64,000 nucleotides of DNA from an uncultured Acholeplasmatales bacterium (GCA_944323055.1 CALUQZ010000001.1:44131-108130); one strand, 5' to 3'; positions 20,492-31,190 are shown, counted from the stretch's first letter. Numbers and translations: made by a program. Notes: generated by a model not told the origin, from the letters alone.

Positions 20492-21981
20492 TAATTTTTG
20501 CCTCTTTGTCTATTATGTGGGAATAAAATAATATCTCTAATGTTTGTTTTACCTGTTAATAACATAACTAAACGATCAATTCCAATTCCAATACCGCCTG
20601 TAGGTGGCATACCATACTCTAAAGCTTCAACGAAATCTGTATCAATTTCACAAGCTTCATCATTACCTAATTTTCTTTCTTCTAGTTGTTCTTCAAAACG
20701 TGCTAATTGATCAATCGGATCATTTAATTCACTAAAGGCATTACAATATTCTGTACAACCAATATAACATTCAAAACGATCTGTAAAACGCGGGTCTTGT
20801 GGGTTTCTTTTAGCTAGTGGAGAAATTTCAACTGGATGACCGTAAACTAAAGTTGGTTCAATTAAATCATCTTCACAATATTTTTCGAAGAAAGCATTAA
20901 TAATATGACCGACACCTGTAAAGTGATTTGGAACTTCTACTTGATGAGTTTTAGCTATTTCTTTAGCTTCATCAAAAGTCATTTGTTTAAAGAAATCAAC
21001 ACCTGTTTTTTCTTTAACTAATTCTACCATATGACATCTCTTAAATTTAGATAAATCATATTCATGACCATCATAATTAATAATGTGGGTACCTAATACT
21101 TCTTCTGAAACTTCTTTAAAGAAATCTTCAATTAAATCCATCATTGAATACATATCCGCATAGGCTAAATAAGCTTCAACAGTTGTAAATTCTGGGTTAT
21201 GTTTAGCATCTACCCCTTCATTTCTAAATAATCTACCGATTTCATAAACAGCTTCCATACCACCAACTATTAATCTTTTAAGTGGTAACTCCGTAGCTAT
21301 TCTTAAATAAAATTCCATATCTAAAGCATTATGATGTGTAATAAATGGTCTAGCAGCCGCCCCACCTAAAATTGGTTGTAGAACTGGTGTTTCAACTTCT
21401 ACAAATCCTCTATTATCAAAGAAATGTTGTACAGCACGTATAATTTTCGGACGAATAAATGCTACTTTTCTACTTTCTTCATTTACGATTAAATCAACAT
21501 ATCTTCTTCTTCTAGCTTCTTCAACATCTTGTAGACCATGAAATTTTTCTGGAAGTGGCCTTAAAGCTTTACTTAAATGTGTAAATTCTTGGCATTTAAC
21601 TGTTAATTGATTAGTGTTAGTACGCATCACATAACCTTTAATACCTAAGATATCGCCAATATCTGATTTGATAAAGACATCATACATATCTTCACCTAGC
21701 ATATCTTTAGCTATGTAGCATTGTACTTGACCAAACTTATCTAAAAGATTGATAAACCCAATCTTACCTTGACGACGTTTAGCTATCATTCTACCAGCTA
21801 CACTAACAACAAACTTCTTTTCTTCTAATTCTTCTTTAGAATATTTGTCAAATTTTTCTAAAATAGTTTTAGAATTATCAGTTCTTTCATATTTATGTCC
21901 AAAAGGTTCAATCCCTTTTTCCTTTAAATAATTTAATTTTTCTCTTCTAATACGTTCTTGTTCAGATAAATTGTTATCCAT
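20491..21981 (-). CDS. lysS: Lysyl-tRNA synthetase, class II
   Basis: 496 residues, full length. An N-terminal OB-fold anticodon-binding domain (about 55-160) is followed by the class II catalytic domain. Motif 2 is around [14 protein letters not shown] and motif 3 is [12 protein letters not shown]. Charges tRNA-Lys. Position 1981 bases from pyrG-fba shows no functional link. Promoter with an extended -10 upstream. Cotranscribed with an acidic unknown protein and a GNAT. Confidence 0.95.
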   Translation of the reverse strand: MDNNLSEQERIRREKLNYLKEKGIEPFGHKYERTDNSKTILEKFDKYSKEELEEKKFVVSVAGRMIAKRRQGKIGFINLLDKFGQVQCYIAKDMLGEDMYDVFIKSDIGDILGIKGYVMRTNTNQLTVKCQEFTHLSKALRPLPEKFHGLQDVEEARRRRYVDLIVNEESRKVAFIRPKIIRAVQHFFDNRGFVEVETPVLQPILGGAAARPFITHHNALDMEFYLRIATELPLKRLIVGGMEAVYEIGRLFRNEGVDAKHNPEFTTVEAYLAYADMYSMMDLIEDFFKEVSEEVLGTHIINYDGHEYDLSKFKRCHMVELVKEKTGVDFFKQMTFDEAKEIAKTHQVEVPNHFTGVGHIINAFFEKYCEDDLIEPTLVYGHPVEISPLAKRNPQDPRFTDRFECYIGCTEYCNAFSELNDPIDQLARFEEQLEERKLGNDEACEIDTDFVEALEYGMPPTGGIGIGIDRLVMLLTGKTNIRDIILFPHNRQRGKN

Positions 21982-22004
21982 ACTTTCAACTCCATTTCCT
22001 AAAG

Positions 22005-22013
22005 ATTATACCA
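22005..22013 (-). promoter_or_regulatory. Extended -10 promoter of lysS
   Basis: Minus strand TGGTATAAT (extended -10) about 24 bases before the lysS start; the -35 is poor, as is common with extended -10 promoters. Confidence 0.6.
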
Positions 22014-22046
22014 TAATTAGCGCCTAATAAAAAGCAAATTAATTAA

Positions 22047-22083
22047 CTTTTTAGTGTTATTATAAGCTTTTTAGTGCTATAAT
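22047..22083 (+). repeat. Tandem 20-bp imperfect repeat overlapping the aminotransferase promoter
   Basis: CTTTTTAGTGTTATTAT (22047-) and CTTTTTAGTGCTATAAT (22067-) are two direct copies, 20 bp apart. Each ends in a -10-like hexamer; the second (TATAAT, 22078-22083) is the likely promoter. Two operator half-sites or two start sites are possible. Confidence 0.5.
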
Positions 22084-22107
22084 TAAAAATTATTAGGAGG
22101 TAATTTT

Positions 22108-23349
22108 ATGGATTTTGTCACAAAACATGCAAAAAATAAAAAAGATAATTCTAGTATCATTTTTAAATCTGTTATAGCCAAGGAAGCTAAGGCTAAAGAT
22201 AAGAGTGTTATAAATGCTACTATCGGGATGTTGTATGATGAAAATGAGGAATTTTACACCTTTAAAAGTGTTAAAGACGTAGATTTAAGCTTAAACAATG
22301 AACAAAAATTTCCTTATACTAATTCAGTAGGTATTAAACCTTTTTGTGATGCTGTAGCTAAGTGGGTTTTTGGCAGTTATTATGATTATTTTAAGGAACA
22401 AGAAAATCTAGAGGTAATAGCTACTCCTGGTGGTAGTGGTGCTATTAGTAATGCTTTTTCTAATTATTTAAATCCAGGAGAAAAAGTTTTATTGCCTGAT
22501 CCAATGTGGACAAATTATACCCAAATGGCTTATGAAAACCATTTAGGCTACACAACTTATAAAATGTTTGATGATAATGGCAATTTTAACCTACAAGATG
22601 TTAAAGAATCTATAATTAATTTACAAAAAGAACAAAATAGAATAATTTTTGTTATTAATGATCCTTGTCACAACCCAACCGGTTTTTGTCTTGAAAGAAA
22701 TGAATGGCAAGAATTAATTAATATTATTAATAAGCTTGCTAGTAAAGAACACCCTATTATTTTATTTTATGATATGGCTTATATTGATTATGACAAAAGG
22801 GGTCAAGAATTTACTCGTCAAACTATTTCAGATTTCCGTTTGTTAAATCAAAATGTTTTAACAATTCTAGGTTTTTCTGGTTCTAAAACTTTAGGCTTAT
22901 ATGGCATTAGAATTGGCGCTATGCTTGGAATAACTAAAGATAAAAAAGCTAGTTTAGAATTTTTAGATAGTTGTCAATATAGCGCTAGAGCTAAATATTC
23001 AATGTGTTCTACTTATGGAATGTATTTAATTGCTAAAGTATTAGGTGAAGAGCCTTATTTAACAAACTTTAAAAATGAAATAAAAGAAGTTTCTGCTTTT
23101 ATTAAAGAACGTTCTGAAATTTTTATCAATGAATGTAAAAACGTAAATTTAAAAACAGAACCATTTAAATGTGGGTTTTTCGTTACTATCCCTTGTCAAA
23201 ACGATGAGGCAGTTTACGATTATTTAGTTACTAAAAAAGTCCATGTTGCCCCTGTTGGTAATGCGATTAGAGTAGCTATATGTTCAATTTCTAAAGAACA
23301 TTGTAAACTATTGCCAAAATTAATAAAGGAGGCTCTTTTAAAGGCTTAA
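22108..23349 (+). CDS. PLP-dependent class I/II aminotransferase
   Basis: 413 residues, AGGAGG 7 bases before ATG. PLP-fold features: Asn in the NDPCHNPTG loop, Asp/Tyr at YDMAYIDYD, and the Schiff-base Lys in SGSKTLGLYGIRIG. It is typical of the aspartate/aromatic amino-acid aminotransferase group and would use 2-oxoglutarate as partner. The substrate is not fixed by sequence; an aromatic substrate would fit the aroF-pheA genes 10 kb away, but that is speculation. Confidence 0.85.
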   Translation: MDFVTKHAKNKKDNSSIIFKSVIAKEAKAKDKSVINATIGMLYDENEEFYTFKSVKDVDLSLNNEQKFPYTNSVGIKPFCDAVAKWVFGSYYDYFKEQENLEVIATPGGSGAISNAFSNYLNPGEKVLLPDPMWTNYTQMAYENHLGYTTYKMFDDNGNFNLQDVKESIINLQKEQNRIIFVINDPCHNPTGFCLERNEWQELINIINKLASKEHPIILFYDMAYIDYDKRGQEFTRQTISDFRLLNQNVLTILGFSGSKTLGLYGIRIGAMLGITKDKKASLEFLDSCQYSARAKYSMCSTYGMYLIAKVLGEEPYLTNFKNEIKEVSAFIKERSEIFINECKNVNLKTEPFKCGFFVTIPCQNDEAVYDYLVTKKVHVAPVGNAIRVAICSISKEHCKLLPKLIKEALLKA

Positions 23350-23364
23350 AAGTCTTGTTTTGAA

Positions 23365-25107
23365 ATGAAAGATTTAAAGTATATATTAAGTTATTTAAAA
23401 TATTATAAAAAAGATTTATTTGTTACTTTAGCTTTAGTTATAGTTGAAACTGTCTTTGAATTAGTAATTCCTTTCTTAATGAGCGATATCATAGATTTAG
23501 GGATTGCTAAAGGGAATGAAAAACAAATTTGGATAAGTGGGGCTTTAATAGTTATTTGCGCTATAATAAGCTTGATAACTGGCCATTTTTACGCTAGATC
23601 TAATGCTAGATTAGTAACTAAATTTAGTTATCACTTAAGGGGAGAAGTTTTTAAGAAAATTCAGACTTATAGTTTTTCTAATATTGATCATTTTGAATCT
23701 GCCTCTTTAATAACAAGAGTCACAAATGATGTACAAATTATGCAAAACACCCTAGCTGGTGGCCTGCGTCCGATTTGTAGAGCTCCTATTATGTTAATTA
23801 TGGGGGTGGCTTTATCTTTTGTAATGGCTCCTAATATAGCTTGGATATTTTTATGTGCTATTCCTATTTTAGGTATCATTTTATTCCTAATAGTTAGAAG
23901 AACAGCTTCTAAATATAGCATTATTCAAAAATCAGTTGATGATGTAAATAGAGTTGTTAGAGAAAATGTAACTGCGATTAGAACGGTTAAATCTTATGTT
24001 AGAGAAGATTATGAAAAAGAAAAATTTAATACTGCTAATACTAACGTTATGAATGTAACAAAGTTCACTTTTAGAGTTGCTCAATTAAATCAACCATCTT
24101 TTCAATTAGTTATGTATGCCGTTACCGTCACTATACTATATTTAGGCTCAATGGCTATTCACAATAATGCCTTAGGAGTCGGTAGTTTATCTGCTTTATT
24201 ATCATACATCTTACAAGTATTAAATTCTTTAATGATGTTTTCAAATATTTTCTTACTTGTGAATCGTTCTTTTGCTTCTTCAAAAAGAATATGTGAAATT
24301 TTTAATGAAGAACCAACTATTAAAAATAAAGAAAATCCTATTTTAGGAATTAAAGATGGTACTATTGATTTTAAAGATGTTTATTTTAAATATAAAGATA
24401 CTAGCTTAGAATATGTATTACAAGATATTAATCTTCATATTGAAGCTGGTAAAAGTGTCGGTATTTTAGGTGGTACCGGTAGCGCTAAATCTTCTTTAGT
24501 ATCTTTAATATTAAGACTTTATGATGTTACTAAAGGCGAAGTATTAATAGATGGAATAAACGTAAAAGATTACGATTTAAAAAGATTAAGAGATGATATT
24601 TCTATCGTTTTACAAAATAATGTTTTATTTAGTGGTTCTATTAGAGACAACCTAAAATGGGGAAATAAAAACGCAAGCGATAAAGAACTTTATGATGCTT
24701 TAAAAATGGCTTGTGCTGACGAATTTATTGGTCGTTTACCTGGTGAGCTTAACTATGATTTAGGACAAGGTGGCGTCAATGTTTCTGGTGGGCAAAAACA
24801 AAGATTATGTATTGCTAGAGCTTTACTTAAAAACCCTAAAATAATCATTTTTGATGATTCTACTTCCGCTTGTGATATGGAAACTGAAAGAAAAATATTA
24901 ACAAATATAAGAAGTTTAAAAGGTTTAACAAACATTATCATTGCACAAAGAATAACTTCTGTTATGGGGGCTGATATGATTATTATTATCGATAATGGTA
25001 AAATAGTTGATATTGGTAACCACAAAGAATTATTAGCCCGCAATGATATTTATCAAGAACTTTATAATACACAATTAGGAGGTGTTAGCGATGCCGCCAA
25101 TTCTTAA
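23365..25107 (+). CDS. ABC exporter half-transporter, degenerate ATPase site subunit
   Basis: 580 residues: six-helix membrane domain (about 1-320) plus ATPase domain. Several residues depart from the canonical site. Walker A reads GGTGSAKSS (Ala for Gly), Walker B is followed by Asp instead of the catalytic Glu (IIIFDDSTSA), and the H-loop His is Gln (IIAQRIT). The signature VSGGQKQR is intact. This pattern marks the degenerate partner of a heterodimeric exporter (BmrC/D or TM287/288 type). It overlaps the next gene by 17 bases. It has no good ribosome binding site. Confidence 0.88.
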   Translation: MKDLKYILSYLKYYKKDLFVTLALVIVETVFELVIPFLMSDIIDLGIAKGNEKQIWISGALIVICAIISLITGHFYARSNARLVTKFSYHLRGEVFKKIQTYSFSNIDHFESASLITRVTNDVQIMQNTLAGGLRPICRAPIMLIMGVALSFVMAPNIAWIFLCAIPILGIILFLIVRRTASKYSIIQKSVDDVNRVVRENVTAIRTVKSYVREDYEKEKFNTANTNVMNVTKFTFRVAQLNQPSFQLVMYAVTVTILYLGSMAIHNNALGVGSLSALLSYILQVLNSLMMFSNIFLLVNRSFASSKRICEIFNEEPTIKNKENPILGIKDGTIDFKDVYFKYKDTSLEYVLQDINLHIEAGKSVGILGGTGSAKSSLVSLILRLYDVTKGEVLIDGINVKDYDLKRLRDDISIVLQNNVLFSGSIRDNLKWGNKNASDKELYDALKMACADEFIGRLPGELNYDLGQGGVNVSGGQKQRLCIARALLKNPKIIIFDDSTSACDMETERKILTNIRSLKGLTNIIIAQRITSVMGADMIIIIDNGKIVDIGNHKELLARNDIYQELYNTQLGGVSDAANS

Positions 25108-26947
25108 TGCTAAAAGACCTACTAATTTAAAAGGAACAGCTAAACAATTCTTACATTATTTAGGTAAACATAAAATATTATTATTTATTGTAGCTATTTT
25201 AGTAACTTTATCTGCTTTAGGTAATCTTTTAGGTACCTATATGTTTAGATATGTAATCGGGGTAGCTGAAAACCCTACAACTTATGCTAGATTATGGCAA
25301 TACATCTTAATTGAAGTAGCCATCTATTTAGTAGGGGCATTATCAACTTTAGGTTATACGCAAATAATGGTATATTTAGCTCAAAAAGTAATCTATGAAC
25401 TACGTCGTGATATGTTCAGTAAAATGGAAACTCTTCCTCTATCTTTCTTTGATCATCAAACACATGGTCAAATAATGTCTAATTATACTAATGATATTGA
25501 TATGCTTGCTGATGCGATGAATAATGCTTTTGCAATGTTAATATCAAACTTTATTCAAATTGTAGGTTTATTTGTTCTTATCTTTATTTTAAACTGGTTA
25601 TTATCAATATTATGTACAATCTTTTATATCATTATCTTCGCTTATGTTATTTATGCTAGTAAAAAAGCTAAAAGAAACTTTGAAAAACAACAAGAAGCTA
25701 TGGCTAAATTAAATGGTTTCGTTGAAGAAAGTTTAAGTGGTCAAAAAGTTGTTAAAGTGTTTAATCATGAAGAGGAAAATATCTTAGAATTTACTAAACA
25801 AAATAAGTTTCTACAAGAAGTTGGAGAAAATGCTTTAAGATATTCTTTTTCTATGATTCCTTTTGTCGTAAGTGTATCTTATATTAATTATGCCGTTGTT
25901 GCTATAATAGGTGGTCTATTAGTTATTCACCCATTATTAGGTATTACTTTTGCTGCAGCAGATATGGCAACTTATCTCGTGTTTGTTAGACAAGCTACAA
26001 TGCCAATTAATCAGTTCACTCAACAAGCTAATTTATTATTAGGTGGACTAGCCGGAGCGGAAAGAATATTTAAATTAATCAATGAAAAACCAGAAATAGA
26101 TAATGGTAATGTGACTTTAGTAAATGTTAAAGAAAATAATGGTACTTTAATTGAAGTAAATGAAAAAACTAATAAATGGGCTTGGAAAAACACCGATGAC
26201 ACTCTAATTCCTTTAAAAGGTGATGTCAGATTTTATGATGTTGATTTTTCTTATTATAAAGATAAACCAATTTTGACTAATTTATCTTTATATGCTAAAC
26301 CAGGTCAAAAAATAGCTTTTGTCGGTTCAACAGGAGCTGGTAAAACAACTATTACTAATTTGATCAATCGTTTTTATGAAATTGATAATGGTTCAATTAC
26401 TTATGATGGTATAGATATTAAAAACATTAGAAAACGCGATTTACGTCATTCTTTAGGAATCGTTTTACAAGATACTCATCTATTCACAGGTACAATTAAA
26501 GATAATATCAAATATGGTAAACTAGATGCAACAGATGATGAGGTTGTAGCTGCCGCTAAACTAGCTAATGCTGATAGCTTTATTAGAAAACTACCAAATG
26601 GCTATAATACTTATATTGTTGGTGATGGTGCTAATCTAAGTCAAGGTCAAAGACAACTTCTATCAATAGCTAGAGCTATGATAGCTGATTTACCTGTTTT
26701 AATCTTGGATGAAGCAACTTCTTCAATCGACACAAGAACTGAAGCATTAGTTGAAAAAGGTATGGATAAACTAATGGAAGGCCGTACCGTCTTTATGATA
26801 GCCCATAGACTATCAACTATAAAAAATTCTAATGCTATTATGGTCCTTGAACATGGTAAAATAATAGAAAGAGGAACCCATAAAGAATTACTTGCTCAAA
26901 AAGGTATTTATTATGCTTTATATACAGGCAAATTAGAACTAGACTAA
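25091..26947 (+). CDS. ABC exporter half-transporter, catalytic subunit
   Basis: 618 residues from ATG 25091, chosen for AGGAGG at 25077-25082; the GTG at 25082 is inside that site. The membrane domain (about 20-330) is followed by a canonical ATPase domain: GSTGAGKTT, LSQGQRQ, Walker B ILDEATSSID with catalytic Glu, and H-loop IAHRLST. It pairs with the preceding degenerate subunit to form one multidrug/lipid-type exporter. About 40 residues are inserted before the ATPase domain compared with its partner. Confidence 0.9.
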   Translation: MPPILNAKRPTNLKGTAKQFLHYLGKHKILLFIVAILVTLSALGNLLGTYMFRYVIGVAENPTTYARLWQYILIEVAIYLVGALSTLGYTQIMVYLAQKVIYELRRDMFSKMETLPLSFFDHQTHGQIMSNYTNDIDMLADAMNNAFAMLISNFIQIVGLFVLIFILNWLLSILCTIFYIIIFAYVIYASKKAKRNFEKQQEAMAKLNGFVEESLSGQKVVKVFNHEEENILEFTKQNKFLQEVGENALRYSFSMIPFVVSVSYINYAVVAIIGGLLVIHPLLGITFAAADMATYLVFVRQATMPINQFTQQANLLLGGLAGAERIFKLINEKPEIDNGNVTLVNVKENNGTLIEVNEKTNKWAWKNTDDTLIPLKGDVRFYDVDFSYYKDKPILTNLSLYAKPGQKIAFVGSTGAGKTTITNLINRFYEIDNGSITYDGIDIKNIRKRDLRHSLGIVLQDTHLFTGTIKDNIKYGKLDATDDEVVAAAKLANADSFIRKLPNGYNTYIVGDGANLSQGQRQLLSIARAMIADLPVLILDEATSSIDTRTEALVEKGMDKLMEGRTVFMIAHRLSTIKNSNAIMVLEHGKIIERGTHKELLAQKGIYYALYTGKLELD

Positions 26948-26970
26948 AAAGAGGTCAAAGACCTCTTTTT
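26946..26970 (+). terminator. Terminator of the aminotransferase-exporter operon
   Basis: AAAAAGAGGTC/GACCTCTTTTT perfect 11-bp hairpin with a T run. Confidence 0.92.
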
Positions 26971-26977
26971 CCTATTA

Positions 26978-27127
26978 TTAAGCCATTTTTATATTCTCTT
27001 TTATTTTCTTTTGTTTCCTTATAAATAACCATAATACTAAACAAAATAATATAGGCATTATTAATAAATAAGTATTTAAAAGAGTATGTTCTGCTAATAA
27101 AAAAAGAATTAAATTAAAATTTACTAA
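26978..27127 (-). other. Orphan hydrophobic reading frame, likely a gene remnant
   Basis: A 49-codon minus-strand frame without a credible start that encodes one strong membrane segment (MPILFCLVLWLFIRK) and a basic tail. It overlaps the hflX terminator. It looks like the decayed C-terminus of a membrane protein; it could also be chance in AT-rich DNA. Confidence 0.3.
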
Positions 27128-27143
27128 TTAAATTTTAATTTAA
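27101..27143 (-). terminator. AT-only inverted repeat with T tract after hflX
   Basis: 15-bp perfect arms (27109-27123 and 27129-27143) around a 5-base loop. Read on the minus strand it is followed by TTCTTTTTTT, the layout of an intrinsic terminator despite the lack of G or C in the stem. Confidence 0.55.
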
Positions 27144-27161
27144 CCCTTTATTATAGGAATA

Positions 27162-27181
27162 ATATATATATATATATATAA
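27162..27181. repeat. (AT)10 microsatellite
   Basis: An uninterrupted AT dinucleotide tract of 20 bases, directly abutting the hflX stop codon at 27182. Confidence 0.8.
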
Positions 27182-28507
27182 TTAAGCAATATTTTGATTA
27201 TTTTTTTCTTCATATTTTAAATAAATAGGATAATATAGTTCATCTGTATAAATATCATAAAAAATAAAACTATCTAAATATGTTTTAGCTACTATTTGAG
27301 CATGTTCTTCTATTAAATTTATTACTTTTCCATCTGTATATGGTACTTCTAAGTGTAAATGTAGATAATTTCTACTTAAAGCTTTAAAAATAATATCAGC
27401 TAGCTCTCTTATACCTATACCTTTTTTATTATCAATAAACGCGAAACTATATTCTTTATATTTTATATCTTCTTTAATATTTTGACTGATAAAACCTAGT
27501 ATTTGAGAAGGTAATAAAGTCTTATTATTAGATAATTTATCTATTTTAGTAAAAGAAACTATAAATGGTATTTGACTAGCTCCTATTAATTCTAAAACTT
27601 TATAAGTTATTTCAAATTCTTTTAAAGCATATTCAGATGAAATATCTACAACATAAACGATTAAATCAGAATTAATTACTTCTTCTAAAGTAAAATAAAA
27701 GGAATTAATTAAAGTAGTAGGCAATTTAGAAACAAAACCTATCGTATCAGTTAAAATAAAATTTAAATTATTATGTTTTAACCTTCTTGAATAGGTGTCT
27801 AGTGTAGCAAATAAACAATCCTTTTCTAAAACTTTCTTTTCATCATTAACATTTAATAAATCTATTAATGAATTCATAGTTGAACTTTTTCCGGCATTAG
27901 TATAACCAACTAAAGAAACAATAGGTATACTATTTTTCTTACGTCTATTAATTTGATTTAACTTTTGTTGTCTAATGTTTTTCAATTCACTTTCTAATTT
28001 AACTATTTCATTTTCTAAATGTCTTCTATCTAATTCTTGTTGAGTTTCTCCACTACCTCTATTAGACATACTGCCACTAGTGCCGCCATTACGCGATTCT
28101 TCCTCTCTTAAAAGACCAATTCTTGGCAATAAATATCTATACCTAGCTAAAGCTATTTCATATTTAGCTTCTTTAGTACTAGCTCTTACATTAAAAATTT
28201 CTAAAATTAAATACGTCCTATCAATGACTTTAATATTTAAAATTTGTTCTAAATTGCGGTTTTGAGCAGGACTTAAAGCATCATCAAAGATAATAATATC
28301 AGCTTTGTACAAATCAATTAAATCTTTTAATTCACTAACCTTACCTTTACCAATAAAAGTAGCTGGGTCTGGTTTAGTTTTAGCTTGTCTAACATTATAG
28401 ACTATATCATAGTCTAATGTTTCGGCTAATTTTTTTAATTCATGTAGAGAATAATCAATATCAAAGTAATCATTTTTACTAGTAATACCAACTAAAATTG
28501 CACGCAT
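27182..28507 (-). CDS. hflX: Ribosome-associated GTPase HflX
   Basis: 441 residues from ATG 28507, set by GAAGGAG upstream; an earlier in-frame start lies before that site. The N-terminal HflX domain ends in NRGSGETQQELDRR, the family's hallmark. The GTPase domain has G1 GYTNAGKSS, G2 TLDT, G3 DTIGF and G4 TKID. Known role: splits stalled 70S ribosomes, especially after heat or antibiotic stress. Monocistronic, minus strand. Confidence 0.93.
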   Translation of the reverse strand: MRAILVGITSKNDYFDIDYSLHELKKLAETLDYDIVYNVRQAKTKPDPATFIGKGKVSELKDLIDLYKADIIIFDDALSPAQNRNLEQILNIKVIDRTYLILEIFNVRASTKEAKYEIALARYRYLLPRIGLLREEESRNGGTSGSMSNRGSGETQQELDRRHLENEIVKLESELKNIRQQKLNQINRRKKNSIPIVSLVGYTNAGKSSTMNSLIDLLNVNDEKKVLEKDCLFATLDTYSRRLKHNNLNFILTDTIGFVSKLPTTLINSFYFTLEEVINSDLIVYVVDISSEYALKEFEITYKVLELIGASQIPFIVSFTKIDKLSNNKTLLPSQILGFISQNIKEDIKYKEYSFAFIDNKKGIGIRELADIIFKALSRNYLHLHLEVPYTDGKVINLIEEHAQIVAKTYLDSFIFYDIYTDELYYPIYLKYEEKNNQNIA

Positions 28508-28595
28508 GATATCAACTCCTTCTATACTATTATACAATAACTAGAAAAAATTGTCTCTTTATTATAAAACTTTTTACTATCAACAAAATTTATAG

Positions 28596-28601
28596 TATAA
28601 T
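28596..28601 (+). promoter_or_regulatory. -10 element upstream of degV
   Basis: TATAAT about 20 bases before the degV start; the -35 region is weak. Confidence 0.5.
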
Positions 28602-28622
28602 TATGCAAAGGAGGCTTTACAT

Positions 28623-29474
28623 ATGGCAAAAATTAAAATTATTACTGATTCAACTTGTGATTTAACTAAAGAACTATTAGAAAAGTATGATATTACGGTT
28701 ATTCCTTTATATGTCAACTTTAAAGAAACTAGTTTTAAAGATGGCGTAACTATAGATACTAGCCTTTTATATCAAAAAGTTGAAGAATATCAAATGCTAC
28801 CAAAAACGGCAGCTATTACAATTGTTGATTTTATGACTGTTTTCTCACAATATATCAAAGAAGATTATGACATTATCTATACAGGTATATCTAAGGCTTT
28901 ATCTTCTACCTATAATAATGCGGTTATTGCGGCTAACGAAATAGATCCTGATCGTATTAGCGTTATTGATTCTATGAACTTATCTACTGGTATTGGTCTC
29001 AATTTGCTTAGAATAGCTAAATTAAGAGATGAAGGTAAAAATCTTGCTGAGATAACTGAAGATATCACAAACTATCGTTTAAAAGTAAAATGTCAATTTG
29101 CTATACCTACCCTTGATTATCTTTATAAAGGTGGTAGATGTAGTGGTCTTACGAACTTAGTTGGTAAAGTGTTTAAAATAAAACCAATTATAGAAGTTCG
29201 TAATGGTAAGATGAGCGTAGGGCCTAAACCACGTGGTAAAATGATTAACGCACTAAACACTTTACTTGAAATGATTAAAAAAGATTTAAACAATTTAGAA
29301 CTTGAAAATGTGTTTGTTACTCATTCTCTAAATTATGAGGATGCTTCATATTTAGAAACTGAATTAAAGAAATTTTTACCATCAGAAGTCAAATTATATA
29401 ACACTTGTGCGGGCTGTGTTATTTCTTCTCATTGTGGTAAAGGAACTATTGGTATTTTATATGTAGTAAAATAG
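28623..29474 (+). CDS. DegV-family fatty-acid-binding protein
   Basis: 283 residues, AAGGAGG before ATG. DegV hallmarks: ITDSTCDL at the N-terminus, SKALSSTYN, and the LDYLYKGGRCSG loop. FakB members bind a fatty acid and present it to the kinase FakA for phosphorylation, feeding exogenous fatty acids into phospholipids. No fakA is in the window. The adjacent M3 peptidase begins 9 bases after its stop. Confidence 0.88.
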   Translation: MAKIKIITDSTCDLTKELLEKYDITVIPLYVNFKETSFKDGVTIDTSLLYQKVEEYQMLPKTAAITIVDFMTVFSQYIKEDYDIIYTGISKALSSTYNNAVIAANEIDPDRISVIDSMNLSTGIGLNLLRIAKLRDEGKNLAEITEDITNYRLKVKCQFAIPTLDYLYKGGRCSGLTNLVGKVFKIKPIIEVRNGKMSVGPKPRGKMINALNTLLEMIKKDLNNLELENVFVTHSLNYEDASYLETELKKFLPSEVKLYNTCAGCVISSHCGKGTIGILYVVK

Positions 29475-29483
29475 GTGATAAAA

Positions 29484-31190
29484 ATGAAATTTAAAGATAT
29501 GCCATACGTAAGACCAGATATAGATAACTATATTTCTGTACAGACTAAATTAATAGAAAAAATAAATAGTTGTCTTTCAAAAGATGAAATCAAGACATTG
29601 ATAGATGAATATAAAAAAAATGAAACTGATTTAAATACTACTTTTGAATTAGCTAATGTAAGACATACTATTAATACTTTAGATGAATTTTATAATAATG
29701 AATTTAATTATTTAATTGAAATAAGTCCTAAAGTCGAATCTATATCTAATACATTTAATAAAACTTTACTAAATCATAAATTAATAAATGATATTGAAGA
29801 TATTTATGGCAAATATTATTTAGACAAATTAAATATTGAAGAAAAGTGTTTTAATGATTCTATTAGTGATTTATTAATTGAAGAACAAAAACTTGTAGAT
29901 ATGTATGACACTATTATTGCCGGAGCTAAAATCGAATTTGAAGGTAAGACTTATAATTTAAGTCAAATGGCTAAATTTAGCCATAATTTAGATAGAAACA
30001 TAAGAGAAAATGCGGCTATTGCGGTCGACAAATTTATGGAAAGCAACGATGAAAAAATAGGTGACATTTATTCTAAACTTATTAAAGTTAGAAATGAAAT
30101 GGCTCATAAATTAGGATTTGAAAGTGCTATTGAACTTTACTATAGTAAAATGCAAAGATTAGACTATGATAAAAATTTAGTAGCTAAATTTAGAGAAGAA
30201 ATTAAAAATAATATTGTTCCGATAGCTTCAAAATTATTTAAAGAACAAGCTAAAAGAATTAATATTAATGATCCTAAAATGTATGATTATTCTCTATCTT
30301 ACCTTGATGGTAACCCTATGCCTAAAGGAAATAAAGATGAACTTATTGATAAAGCTTTAAAGATGTATAGTCAAATGAGCAAAGAAACTAAAGAATTCTT
30401 TACTTTGATGATTGATAATGAATTAATGGATTTAGAAACTAAACCTGGCAAAATGTCAGGTGGCTATATGACTCATTTTGCTAAATATAAAGTTCCGTTT
30501 ATCTTTTCTAATTTTAATGGTACTAGCGACGATGTTAATGTCTTAACTCATGAAGCTGGTCATGCCTTTATGTATTACTATGCTTCTAAGTTTATAGATA
30601 ATGAAAGTTTGATTTTCCCTACAATGGAAACTTGTGAAATACATTCTACCGCTATGGAGTTTTTTGCATACCCTTATTTAAATAGTTTCTTCTTAGATGA
30701 TACTAATAAATATAAACATATGCATATGTCTGATTCTATAACATTCTTGCCATATGCTTGTTGTGTCGATGAATTTCAACATATAGCTTATAGTAATCCT
30801 AATTTCACTTTAAAAGATTTAAAAAAGGCATGGCAAGATTTAGAGAAAAAATATCTACCTTGGCGTGATTACGGAAAATGTAGTTTTACCGCAACCGGAA
30901 CATTTTGGTATAAACAAGGTCATATTTTTGCTAACCCATTCTATTATATTGATTATGCATTAGCTACTATTTGTGCTTTGTCTTTTTACTTAGCTGATAT
31001 TAAAGATCACCAAGATGCCTATTGCCGCTATTTAAAGTTATGTAGTTTAGGTGGAACTATGCCTTTCTTATCTTTATTAAGTGCCTGCAATATACCTAAT
31101 CCTTTTGCTAAAGATACAATAAAAAATATAACATCTAGTTTGCTACCTATTATTAAAAATATTGATTACCGGAGTAACTATGATAAATAA
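29484..31190 (+). CDS. M3-family oligoendopeptidase (PepF-like)
   Basis: 568 residues from ATG 29484 with AGGTGA 5 bases upstream; a GTG start 3 codons earlier is possible. The zinc motif HEAGH (His356-His360) and the downstream Glu in ETCEIHSTAMEF identify a gluzincin M3 peptidase. Cytoplasmic; cleaves oligopeptides after uptake. Overlaps the next HTH gene by 11 bases. Confidence 0.92.
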   Translation: MKFKDMPYVRPDIDNYISVQTKLIEKINSCLSKDEIKTLIDEYKKNETDLNTTFELANVRHTINTLDEFYNNEFNYLIEISPKVESISNTFNKTLLNHKLINDIEDIYGKYYLDKLNIEEKCFNDSISDLLIEEQKLVDMYDTIIAGAKIEFEGKTYNLSQMAKFSHNLDRNIRENAAIAVDKFMESNDEKIGDIYSKLIKVRNEMAHKLGFESAIELYYSKMQRLDYDKNLVAKFREEIKNNIVPIASKLFKEQAKRININDPKMYDYSLSYLDGNPMPKGNKDELIDKALKMYSQMSKETKEFFTLMIDNELMDLETKPGKMSGGYMTHFAKYKVPFIFSNFNGTSDDVNVLTHEAGHAFMYYYASKFIDNESLIFPTMETCEIHSTAMEFFAYPYLNSFFLDDTNKYKHMHMSDSITFLPYACCVDEFQHIAYSNPNFTLKDLKKAWQDLEKKYLPWRDYGKCSFTATGTFWYKQGHIFANPFYYIDYALATICALSFYLADIKDHQDAYCRYLKLCSLGGTMPFLSLLSACNIPNPFAKDTIKNITSSLLPIIKNIDYRSNYDK

